Shown here: in pieces, positions 25,894 through 33,998 of the stretch
Layout of the letters: every line of letters begins with the position of its first letter
Position numbering within the stretch: the first letter of the stretch is position 1
Source: CAVQRB01 sp963715055
GTDB lineage: Bacteria > Pseudomonadota > Alphaproteobacteria > Rhodobacterales > Rhodobacteraceae
Assembly (NCBI GenBank): GCA_963715055.1
Contig: CAVQRB010000001.1
Coordinates: 310,001-374,000, forward strand
Reading direction: 5' to 3'
DNA length: 64,000 nucleotides
Position numbers and translations under genes: made by a program
Notes under the pieces: generated by a model
Seen by the model: only the letters and a program-made list of their open reading frames with translations
Told to the model about the DNA's origin: nothing
Databases searched by the model: none

Positions 25894-26997
25894 TTAGTCC
25901 TTGGGGTCACTCTTGAAAACCGCTTTCTGCAAGGCGGCAATGTCGACGATCATCCGCGGTACCCGGCGCAATGCCTTGAAAATCTCGATCTGCCTGTCCA
26001 TCTTCATGGCCGGATACCCCAGAACCACGCGCCCTGCCGGGATGTTCGACAGTACCTTCGTTCCCCCGCCCGTGATGACCCGGTCGCCAAGGAAAATATT
26101 GTCGCTTACACCCGTCATCCCGCCCAGCACAACGTTGTCGCCCAATCGTGTCGATCCTGCGACGGCGGAATGCGCGCAGATCAGACAATCACGCCCGATG
26201 ATCACGTTGTGACCGATCTGGACGAGATTATCGATCTTCGTGCCGTTCCCGATGATCGTGTCGCGGACGGTGCCATTGTCGATGGTCGTATTGGCACCGA
26301 TCTCCACATCATCTCCGATCCGAACCGCGCCCAGTGAATGGATGCGGGCCCAGCCTTGGGCCTGTGTCTCGGCCTGATCGCCCAGGGTTTCGCGCACCGC
26401 CTCGACCGCGCCTTTCTCCGGTGTCACGAAGGAAAACCCGTCGCCACCGATGCGCGCGCCGGGCTGGGCAATGAAATTCCGTCCGATCACCGCGCGTGCG
26501 CCGATACTGACCTGTTCCCGCAGGATCGTCATCGCACCCAATACCACGTCCCAGCCGATGAAGCATTGCGGCCCGATCACGCTGCCGTCACCGATCCGCG
26601 CGCCTGCCGAGACCACGCAGAATGCACCGATACTCACATCCTGCCCAATCTTCGCCGTGGGATCGATCAGCGCCGTCGGATGAATGCCCGAGGCCATTCC
26701 CTGGCCCGGGTCGAACAACCGCGTGACCCCGGTCATGGCAAAGCGTGGTCGTGCAGGAATAATGGCGGCGGACAAGCCCATACTCTGCCAGTCAGCGCCC
26801 TCCCAGAGGAGGGCCGCACGCGCCCTGCCCGCGGCCAGCGCTTGCGCATACTCGGGCTTTATTGCGATTGCCAGATCCTGCGGGCCTGCGTCCTGCGGTT
26901 CGCTGACCCTCACCACGGTAATATCCGCGTCGCCGAAGACGTCCGCGCCTAAGGAGCGGGCAATGTCGCCGACACTATACTCTGTGGGCTGTGGCAT
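25894..26997 (-). CDS. lpxD: LpxD-type UDP-3-O-acylglucosamine N-acyltransferase (possible second copy)
   Basis: A 367-residue enzyme with an N-terminal uridine-binding domain (1-100) and a long left-handed beta-helix of hexapeptides (105-340). The catalytic-base His is H263 in VQIGHNVIIG. It N-acylates UDP-3-O-acyl-GlcN with a hydroxyacyl-ACP in lipid A synthesis. The usual LpxD neighbours (bamA, fabZ, lpxA) are absent; the neighbours are an ACP and a KAS gene 12 nt downstream. It may therefore be a paralog with its own acyl donor, or an acyltransferase for another sugar nucleotide. Confidence 0.85.
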   Translation of the reverse strand: MPQPTEYSVGDIARSLGADVFGDADITVVRVSEPQDAGPQDLAIAIKPEYAQALAAGRARAALLWEGADWQSMGLSAAIIPARPRFAMTGVTRLFDPGQGMASGIHPTALIDPTAKIGQDVSIGAFCVVSAGARIGDGSVIGPQCFIGWDVVLGAMTILREQVSIGARAVIGRNFIAQPGARIGGDGFSFVTPEKGAVEAVRETLGDQAETQAQGWARIHSLGAVRIGDDVEIGANTTIDNGTVRDTIIGNGTKIDNLVQIGHNVIIGRDCLICAHSAVAGSTRLGDNVVLGGMTGVSDNIFLGDRVITGGGTKVLSNIPAGRVVLGYPAMKMDRQIEIFKALRRVPRMIVDIAALQKAVFKSDPKD

Positions 26998-27028
26998 CCG
27001 GCTTTCTCCGACGGTTCAGACGCCAGAC

Positions 27029-28601
27029 CTACCCCTGAACGTCGCGCAAGGCTACCCCCGCTTTGTCGAGCGCCTCCCAGATACGCGCGTCCCTTCCGTA
27101 GATGTCACGGCGGTATTCCATGCGCCCCTTCGGATCGACAAGGGCGGTCCGGTAAATGATGTGCACCGGGACAGGTTGCTCCAGCATGACAGTTTGTTCC
27201 CTGCCGGCCGCCAGCTTCGCTGCGAAAAACGCTTCCGGATCGTCCGTCTGCGGGGCAAGCAAGGCATAGGCGAAGTCGAAGGGATCCGCGAGGCGGATGC
27301 AACCGTGACTGAACGCACGCACTTCCCGGGCGAACAGGTTTTTGGCCGGTGTGTCGTGCAGATAGATATTGTAGGGGTTCGGGAACATGAACTTTACCAG
27401 CCCCAGCGCATTTCGCTCACTGGGCGGCTGGCGCATCGAGAAAGGAAAACTGCGCGCCGAAAAGCGCGTGAAATCGACTGCGCTGCGGTCAATGCTGCGG
27501 CCCCTGCTGTCGACGATTTCGATATGTCGAACGGCGTTGGGGTTGGCTTGCAGAGCCGGCAGATATTCCTTGGTCACGATGGAGCGCGGCACATGCCAGC
27601 TCGGATTGATGACCATGAATTCCATCTGGTCGGAGAACTCGGGCGATTGACGATCCGCTGCAAGAGCGCCGATGACCGAACGGGTGCGAAAGGTCACCCT
27701 GCCGTTGTCCACGATCTTTGCTGTGAAATCGGCAAGATTGACCTCGATGTGTCGCAGGCCGCGATCCATGTTGCTCCAGCGCTCGCGCTCCATGGCCACG
27801 ATGATCGACCGGAGGCGGTCCTGGACGGAGACGTTGACCTGCTCGAGCGTGGCCTGGCCCGCGACGCCGTCCTCCTCGAGTCCGTGGTCGCGCTGGAACG
27901 CACGTATAGCGTCGCTCATCGGCGTGTCATAGAAGGGGCTCGCGCTGCGCCGCAGATATCCCATGCGCACCAACCGGTTGCGCAGCGCGACGACACCGGG
28001 ACCGCTGTCCCCCGGTTCCAGCTTGGTGGACGACACCGTCGGACCCCAGCCGCCTGCGGCCAGCAAAGTCTCCAGCGACAGCTTGTGTCGCATAAGCCCC
28101 ATGTATTCGGGTGTGGCAGGCGGAAGCGATCTGAAAAAGGCCCTCGGCTCGGATGTTTGCAAGTCGATCAGATAGGATTGACGATCACGGTACGGCACCT
28201 CGCGAACAAGAGCCTTGTCGACACGGGAAGGTACGAGGATGCCGGTCTGCACATCCCGGGCGTAGCGCAGGAACACGCGGCTCAGCTCGACCTCGAGACG
28301 CCCCAGATCACGCATGTTGCGCGCAAGCCGCATCATTTCTTCAAGCTCGTCGACGTTGTAACGACCCGTCGGCAGACCATGATCAGCAGACGTGGCAAGC
28401 GCTTCGATCAAGGCGGTCCGGCGCGACAGGTCCTGGCCGCCGCCGGTCCAGAGACTTCTGGTAGCCATTCGACTGGTAGTAGGTGGCAATATCCCGATCC
28501 TTGACCGCGGCCTCGGCCACCGCTTGCGCGAATGGCGTCACCTGAGCTTGCGATGCAGTCGAGAATGCCAATGTCAGAGCCGCCCCGGCAAGCCAGAGCA
28601 T
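27029..28601 (-). pseudogene. L,D-transpeptidase (YcbB/LdtD type), interrupted by a +1 frameshift
   Basis: The start at 28601 opens a signal peptide (MLWLAGAALTLAFSTASQAQ) and runs to DIATYYQSNGYQ; the frame then breaks at about 28456 and continues as SLWTGGGQDLS to the stop at 27029. Restored length is about 523 residues. The layout matches YcbB: an N-terminal helical domain, a PG_binding_1 insert (about LEPGDSGPGV to EQVNVSVQDR), and a YkuD catalytic domain with Cys in AFSHGCIRLAD. The enzyme forms 3-3 cross-links in peptidoglycan. An extra T on the plus strand (AGACTTCTG) explains the break. Start codon is less certain; an ATG at 28697 also fits. Confidence 0.82.
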
Positions 28602-28900
28602 TATCAGAAATCTCGAAGCGAAACCGTATCCACTCACTTTTGTCACGCAGAACCTCACAACCCGGTATTTACCTGAAGAGTCCTTCCAGTCGATCATGCA
28701 GGCTGTCCAATAACATTTCCTGAAAAACGCGAGAAATGCGGAAATGATGCAGGCGCGCATCGGTTTGTGGAAAAATCGATTGAGATAAAAATGCGCGAAA
28801 ATTTGCCTAAAATTGCCGCGAACTTATGCCGATGGCATTCAGTACTTGGTTAACAATCACGGCTATGACATATAGTCGTGACATCTGAGTGATAAAACAA

Positions 28901-28924
28901 TGTTCCGTGTAACATCACGGAACA
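28901..28924 (+). promoter_or_regulatory. Perfect 9-bp inverted repeat in the leader of the YcbK-type gene
   Basis: TGTTCCGTG, a 6-nt spacer TAACAT, then CACGGAACA. It ends 22 nt before the ATG at 28947. There is no following T run, so it is either a dimeric repressor operator or a hairpin that masks the ribosome site. A second imperfect repeat (CACGGCTAT / ATAGTCGTG, about 28858-28880) lies just upstream. Confidence 0.6.
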
Positions 28925-28946
28925 GGCAGGTACGAGGCAGTTTAGA

Positions 28947-29516
28947 ATGAATTGTGATGGCTCTTCGGGCTTGACCCGACGTGCGTTGCTCGGAGCATTT
29001 GCGGCCACGGCTGTTGTTTCGGCTCCGACTTTCGCGAATGCGGCTGGATTTCTGCGGGGCGGCGGCGACATCCGACGCATCCGCATGTACTCTGGACGCA
29101 CCGGCGAGCGGATGGATACGGTTTACTGGATCGAAGGCAAATACATCCCGGACGCTGTAAACGAAATCAACCACTTCATGCGCGATTGGCGTACCGACAG
29201 CGTCAAGTCGATCGACCTGCGAACCATCGACATCATGGCCGCTGCTCATAATCTGATGGATGTAAGTGAACCCTACATGCTGTTGTCAGGTTATCGAAGC
29301 CCCCAGACCAACGCCATGTTGCGCTCAAAAAGCCGCGGCGTCGCCAGAAACTCGCTGCACATGCAAGGGCAAGCTGCCGATCTTCGCCTGTCGACCAGAT
29401 CTGTGAGCCAGATGGCAAAAGCGGCGGCGGCCTGCAAAGGCGGCGGCGTCGGGAAATACTCACGGTCAAATTTCGTGCATATGGACTGCGGCGTGGTCCG
29501 GACCTGGGGTGGCTGA
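28947..29516 (+). CDS. YcbK/DUF882 family Tat-exported peptidase-like protein
   Basis: A 189-residue protein with a twin-arginine-type signal (TRRALLGAFAATAVV) and an M15-like fold. The zinc site is built from H and D in SLHMQGQAADLRL and H in NFVHMDCGVVRTW, with SGYRSPQTN before them. E. coli ycbK lies beside ycbB (L,D-transpeptidase); here the equivalent pair is divergent, which supports a role in peptidoglycan trimming. Cargo folding before export (Tat) is inferred from the signal. Confidence 0.88.
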   Translation: MNCDGSSGLTRRALLGAFAATAVVSAPTFANAAGFLRGGGDIRRIRMYSGRTGERMDTVYWIEGKYIPDAVNEINHFMRDWRTDSVKSIDLRTIDIMAAAHNLMDVSEPYMLLSGYRSPQTNAMLRSKSRGVARNSLHMQGQAADLRLSTRSVSQMAKAAAACKGGGVGKYSRSNFVHMDCGVVRTWGG

Positions 29517-29980
29517 GACGTCACGTGACAGACCGGAAGGTAGGCTCTCGATGGCTTGGGGCCCTCGTCGGGGAACACGCGTTGCCGAGCTTCCACTTTA
29601 GTATGCCGCCCGCCGGCAAGTGTGGTCGTTTTCACGATGACGCTGTAGCTCATGGTCGAATACTGATCGGTCTTCGAGACCAAGGCATGTACGGACATGC
29701 ATCGGATTTAGACCTCCCTCGAGAAAGCCCAATGGCGTTGGCGCAGCCGTTTACCGCGCGGTCAACTGCGCGGTTCGCTTCATGGAATACAGCTTCCTGC
29801 GCCGCCACCAGATCTGAATGAATTTCAGCGCCGGATGCGCCCAGACGTTCCCCATATCCTTGCGGTCTGGCACTTGAAATGGATGCTCACTTTCCTCGAG
29901 TAACTTCTAGGCGATTGATGGCCTTTTTTTGGAAAAGCGGTTTGGTCAATTACTGGGAAGGTCAAGGCCACAATTTGTCC
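29517..29980 (+). other. Non-coding stretch, no recognisable gene
   Basis: About 460 nt with only short open frames and many stops in all frames. Base composition is less GC-rich than the flanks. Nothing recognisable is seen; it borders a decayed transposase and is probably debris of the same insertion or deletion events. Confidence 0.5.
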
Positions 29981-30253
29981 ATTCGCTGTACCGGGCATTT
30001 GCCCGAAGCTGTATTTGAAGCATCGGTTGGAAGCGTCGGCTACATATAAGTCAACGCCTTCCGCACGGCGATAAACGGCCTCCGCAAAACCGAACTGATC
30101 CATCCCCAGGGACCGTGGCGCAATATGCAGGATCTGACACTCGCCACCTTCGGATGCGTCGGTCGCCTGAACCACAAGTCTCTGCACGCGCTCCTTGGAC
30201 ACACCTCGTCATCAGAGATTAGAGAGACTTTCTACGCACGGCGCGCCACTTGA
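29981..30253 (+). pseudogene. IS3-family transposase (OrfB) C-terminal relic
   Basis: One continuous frame of 91 codons reads like the end of an IS3 OrfB. It has SIRCTGHLPEAVFEASVGSVGY (two parts) where family members have SIRYTERLAEAG and EPSVGSVGDSY, then INGLRKTELIHPQGPWR, the classical GL.KTELI..RGPWR block with the last catalytic-region residues. An in-frame TAA at about 30046 and loss of the catalytic DDE context show it is dead. No terminal repeats were found. It marks an old insertion beside cheD. Confidence 0.75.
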
Positions 30254-31012
30254 TCGGGTCGAAAGAGTGGCGTCACAGGGCACCGACAATAACCGCAGAG
30301 TTCCAAGGGCTCCAGCGACTACCGGCTGAATTGAACTGACAAGGCAATGGTGCAGGACGTTCAAGCACGAAACCGTATGCCCGTGGTCAATCAATCAGTC
30401 CGTCCGATGGCGATCGATTGGTCAGAATCCGGCGGACGAAATGCGAGGTGTATGGGGCGCCAAATTCCACTGTACCCTCGTTATCCTGAAGGCACATCGC
30501 CGGACATATCACTTCCTGCCCAAGGCGAAGCCTAGCCCGCGCTCAGGAACGCACCGGACGGCTTCATTTCAAGAAATCTCGCAGGGCAGAGGTAGCCGGC
30601 AAGGTCACCCAAGACCAGTGTTTGAGGAGGACAGTCCAACATTTGACACAACCTCTAGTCCAACGGATGCCGAGTTGCTTGGAAGATGACTATCTTGCCC
30701 AAGGTACCCGATTGACGGTTTCTTGCCGGATCCTGGCCCGTTTTTGTGACAATCAGAGGTGCAGTCCGAAGGTACAGCCTAAAAAGTTGCGTAATGCTGT
30801 TTCCTTAAATTTCTTAAAGATTTATGCAATCGGCATCTACGGGACAACGCTCTGCTGGAGTTTTCCTCGGGTCAACTGAACGTAAACCTATCGAAAGCCA
30901 CAGCGTGTCGTCCCGAGATACTGGTCAGGCAACGACATGGCTCCACCGAAGGCCGGTCACCGTGAAGGCGCTGGACTCGCCCGGAGAAGTTCTTCAATTG
31001 GCTACCCTGAGA
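30254..31012 (+). other. Non-coding stretch next to cheD, no recognisable gene
   Basis: About 760 nt with short open frames on both strands, none with a recognisable domain or good ribosome site. Composition is less GC-rich than the flanks (for example AAATTTCTTAAAGATTTATGC near 30805). It may hold degraded remains of a mobile element or of chemotaxis genes, but nothing can be named. Confidence 0.5.
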
Positions 31013-31531
31013 TCAGAACAGTTCAAGATCATTGCCTGCGGCCGGGGGGCGCTGTATTTCGCCGCGCGTCTCGACAGGCATTTCGGAACTAATTTTCTGC
31101 ACGACGCGTCCAGTCGCGGGCCAGAACATCAGATGACGCGCTGAAACGCCTCCCAGTGATCGGCTTTCGCAAGGGATTCCTTCCCTTTGCAGGTAATCCA
31201 TGGTGAAATCTCGGTTCAGACGGCCGATTTCACTCAGACCCGCAACCATCCGGGCGCCGCCAAATGCTTTTGCACGCAGACGTTCGCGTTTCCCGCCGAG
31301 TTTGAGGATATCGTTGATCAGAAGTTCCATCGCATTGATGCCAGTCAAGTTGCACGTACCGCTGTCGGCGTTGGTAATCGTGAGCAGCATATGGTTCATG
31401 CCGCCCACGCCCGCCAGCGGATCCCACAGGCAACAGGAGACACAGGAGCCAAGAATGGTGCTGATGACCTGTTCGGGATCCTTTCCGACAGCCCATTCTC
31501 CTTGCGTGATATGCCAGCGCTGCGACGGCAT
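31013..31531 (-). CDS. cheD: CheD chemoreceptor glutamine deamidase
   Basis: A 172-residue deamidase acting on chemoreceptor glutamines. The catalytic Cys is in ILGSCVSCCLWDP and the His in GGMNHMLL, with the Thr/Ser region AKAFGGARM following, as in the family. The ATG overlaps the cheB stop (TGATG); an in-frame GTG 9 nt upstream is an alternative. The C-terminal 20 residues are beyond the usual domain. No cheA, cheW, cheR or receptor gene is beside it. Confidence 0.92.
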   Translation of the reverse strand: MPSQRWHITQGEWAVGKDPEQVISTILGSCVSCCLWDPLAGVGGMNHMLLTITNADSGTCNLTGINAMELLINDILKLGGKRERLRAKAFGGARMVAGLSEIGRLNRDFTMDYLQREGIPCESRSLGGVSARHLMFWPATGRVVQKISSEMPVETRGEIQRPPAAGNDLELF

Positions 31532-32616
31532 CAGGTGCACAGCCCGCGCCTGTCGGTGCGCCGGTCTTTCCCGGAACGCCCGAGACCGTCGCGCAGGGCC
31601 GGCCCGATCCTGTCCAGCGGAAGCTCTTTCTGCACCGCTCCAAGCGCCTTCGCCGCGCGCGGCATGCCGTAGACGACGCAGGTGTCTTCATCCTGGCCGA
31701 AGGTCAAGGCGCCGTGATCCGAGAGTTCTTTCAACCCTTCGGCACCGTCCTTGCCCAACCCGGTCAAGAGTGCTGCCGTGACGTTTCGCGCCTCCGGCAC
31801 AGCCGATTTGAACAGGACGTCGACGGCCGGGCAATGCAGGTGGGGCGGATCGTTGGGCACGAACTCGCAATACCACTCTCCGCCGCTGCGCCGAACCCTG
31901 GTGTGCTGACCTTCGCTGGGGGCAAGCACGACTTCGCCACGGGAAAGAGGCACACCTTCCCTGGCGAGCATGACGGTCTGATGCAAGCAACGATTCAGAC
32001 GGTCGGTAAAACTGATCAGGAAGTTTCCGGGCATGTGCTGCACGATCACCACGGGGGATCCACCAGGATCCAGCATCGGCAGAACCGTTTCAAGGGCCGC
32101 GACACCACCCGTGGACGCCCCGAGCAGGATGATCGCGCCCCGACGGTTGGGACCGGTGAACGTTGCGGACCCTCCGCTCGGTTGTCGCGGGGCGGTCGCG
32201 AGATGAGGCGTCGCTGGCCGGGTGCAGGCAACCTGATAAATACGTTCACAGATATCGCGACTGAGCTCCGCTCCATACCCTTCCGTCGGTTTTACCATAC
32301 AGTCGACGGCACCGCGGGAAAGTGCCTGCACGGCCGCATCACTGCCTGCGCTCGTCAGGCCCGACATCATCATGACCGGCATAGGACGTGCCCGCATCAG
32401 TCTTGTCAGGAAATCGAGCCCGCTCATGCCAGGCATCTCGATGTCCAGCGTGAGAACATCGACCTGATTGGCTTTCAGAAAATCCCGGGCTTCCACCGCA
32501 TCGCCTGCCTCGCCAACCACCTGCAGGCGGGAATCAGACGAGAGCACCATGCGCAGCCATGCGCGCAAGGAACGGGAGTCATCGACGATCAGGACGCGTT
32601 TCGGCAATGGTTTCAT
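31531..32616 (-). CDS. cheB: CheB protein-glutamate methylesterase/response regulator
   Basis: A 361-residue two-domain protein. The receiver has D12/D13 and phosphoacceptor D58 (LTLDIEMPGMSG). After a linker the methylesterase domain carries S168 (LLGASTGGVAAL), H194 (IVQHMPGNF) and D290 (LTGLGKDGAEG), the complete triad. It removes methyl groups from, or deamidates, chemoreceptors for adaptation. The last 20 residues are strongly basic. It overlaps cheD; the 150 nt upstream hold no recognisable gene. Confidence 0.95.
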   Translation of the reverse strand: MKPLPKRVLIVDDSRSLRAWLRMVLSSDSRLQVVGEAGDAVEARDFLKANQVDVLTLDIEMPGMSGLDFLTRLMRARPMPVMMMSGLTSAGSDAAVQALSRGAVDCMVKPTEGYGAELSRDICERIYQVACTRPATPHLATAPRQPSGGSATFTGPNRRGAIILLGASTGGVAALETVLPMLDPGGSPVVIVQHMPGNFLISFTDRLNRCLHQTVMLAREGVPLSRGEVVLAPSEGQHTRVRRSGGEWYCEFVPNDPPHLHCPAVDVLFKSAVPEARNVTAALLTGLGKDGAEGLKELSDHGALTFGQDEDTCVVYGMPRAAKALGAVQKELPLDRIGPALRDGLGRSGKDRRTDRRGLCT

Positions 32617-32768
32617 CGTCAGTTCATATCCAGCAGGTTCGGACCGGATGGGTCACGAACCGATCCATTCCCCCCGATATGACAAAGAGAAATGAACCGC
32701 GGTTTAATAACGGAGCAGAATCGCATGCGTCTGCGGAAACCCGTTGGCAGCGCGCGTGAGGCGAAGGA

Positions 32769-33911
32769 TCATCTGCCCCCGATCATCTGCCGCGCAATGA
32801 TCATCCGCATGATCTCGTTCGTACCTTCGAGGATCTGGTGCACCCTGAGATCCCGCACGATCTTTTCCACGCCGTAGTCGGCCAGATAGCCATAGCCGCC
32901 ATGGATTTGCAGCGCGTCGTTGGCGACATCGAAGGCGGCATCCGTCACGAAGACCTTTGCCATGGCGCAGAATTTGCCGGCATCCGGCGCCTTCTGATCA
33001 AGTTTCCACGCCGCCTGGCGCAGAAAGACGCGGGCGGCCTGAAGCCTGACTTCCATATCCGCCAGCTTGAACTGAAGCGCCTGGAACTGGTCGATGGACT
33101 TGCCGAATGCCTTGCGTTCGCTGGCGTAGGCGAGCGCCGCATCGAGCGCCGCCTGTGCGCCACCGAGGGCGGAGGCCGCAATGTTGAGACGCCCGCCATC
33201 GAGCCCTGCCATGGCATAAGAGAAGCCCCGCCCCTCTTCACCCAGAAGATGGCTGGCAGGTATCCGACAGTCGTCGAACTGCACCTGCGCCGTCGGTTGC
33301 GCACGCCAGCCCATCTTGTCCTCCAATGCGCCGAAGCTCAGCCCGGCACTACCGCTCTCTACCAGCATGGCGGAGATGCCCTTGGGGCCGTCGTCGCCCG
33401 TCCGGACCATGGTAAGGTAGACGTCCGAATATCCGCCGCCAGAGATGAAGGCCTTGGTGCCGTTGAGCACGAAGCCTTCGTTGCTCCGCTCGGCCCGCGT
33501 GCGCAGGGCTGCCGCGTCCGATCCTGATCCCGGTTCCGTGAGGCAGTAGGAGAAGACCTTGTCCATCCGGCAGAGGGCGGGGAGCCAATGCGCCTTGGCC
33601 TCCTCCGATCCATAGGTGTCGATCATCCCGCCGCACATGTTGTGGATCGACAGGAAGGACCCCACCGCCGGGCAGGCCATGGCAAGCGCCTCGAACACAA
33701 GCGTGGCGTCGAGACGGCTCAGCCCCGAACCGCCGTGATCCTCGGACACATAGATGCCACCGAGACCAAGCTCGGCCGCCTTCGGCCAAAGCTCCTTGGG
33801 AATGGTGCCCGCAGCCTCCCACGTCCGGGCGAACGGCGCGATATGCTCCTGCCCGAAGGCATGGGCCATGTCGAAGATCGCGGTTTGCTCCTCACTCAGG
33901 GCAAAATCCAT
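32769..33911 (-). CDS. Acyl-CoA dehydrogenase (isobutyryl-CoA dehydrogenase-like)
   Basis: A 380-residue flavoenzyme. FAD/substrate segments are CLTEPGSGSDAAAL and KAFISGGGYSDVY, and the catalytic Glu is the E of QILEGTNEIMRM near the C-terminus. Start: GAGGAG ribosome site, MDFALSEEQ. The sequence resembles ACAD8-type enzymes that oxidise isobutyryl-CoA in valine breakdown, though short-chain or 2-methylbutyryl substrates are possible. It is not next to other valine-degradation genes. Confidence 0.88.
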   Translation of the reverse strand: MDFALSEEQTAIFDMAHAFGQEHIAPFARTWEAAGTIPKELWPKAAELGLGGIYVSEDHGGSGLSRLDATLVFEALAMACPAVGSFLSIHNMCGGMIDTYGSEEAKAHWLPALCRMDKVFSYCLTEPGSGSDAAALRTRAERSNEGFVLNGTKAFISGGGYSDVYLTMVRTGDDGPKGISAMLVESGSAGLSFGALEDKMGWRAQPTAQVQFDDCRIPASHLLGEEGRGFSYAMAGLDGGRLNIAASALGGAQAALDAALAYASERKAFGKSIDQFQALQFKLADMEVRLQAARVFLRQAAWKLDQKAPDAGKFCAMAKVFVTDAAFDVANDALQIHGGYGYLADYGVEKIVRDLRVHQILEGTNEIMRMIIARQMIGGR

Positions 33912-33998
33912 GCCACTCTCCTCTTTTGCTGTTCCCGATCGGCTCCAGCAGGCGCCTGAGGGAATAAACAACAATCCGCGCCGTGGCACCAGCGCTTG

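Noticed and set aside
29825..30202. A 125-codon minus-strand open frame
   Set aside because: It is antisense to the IS3 transposase relic, which reads well in the plus frame.
32617..32768. A short gene between cheB and the acyl-CoA dehydrogenase gene
   Set aside because: A 35-codon frame beginning MRFCSVIKP exists on the minus strand but lacks a convincing ribosome site or family.
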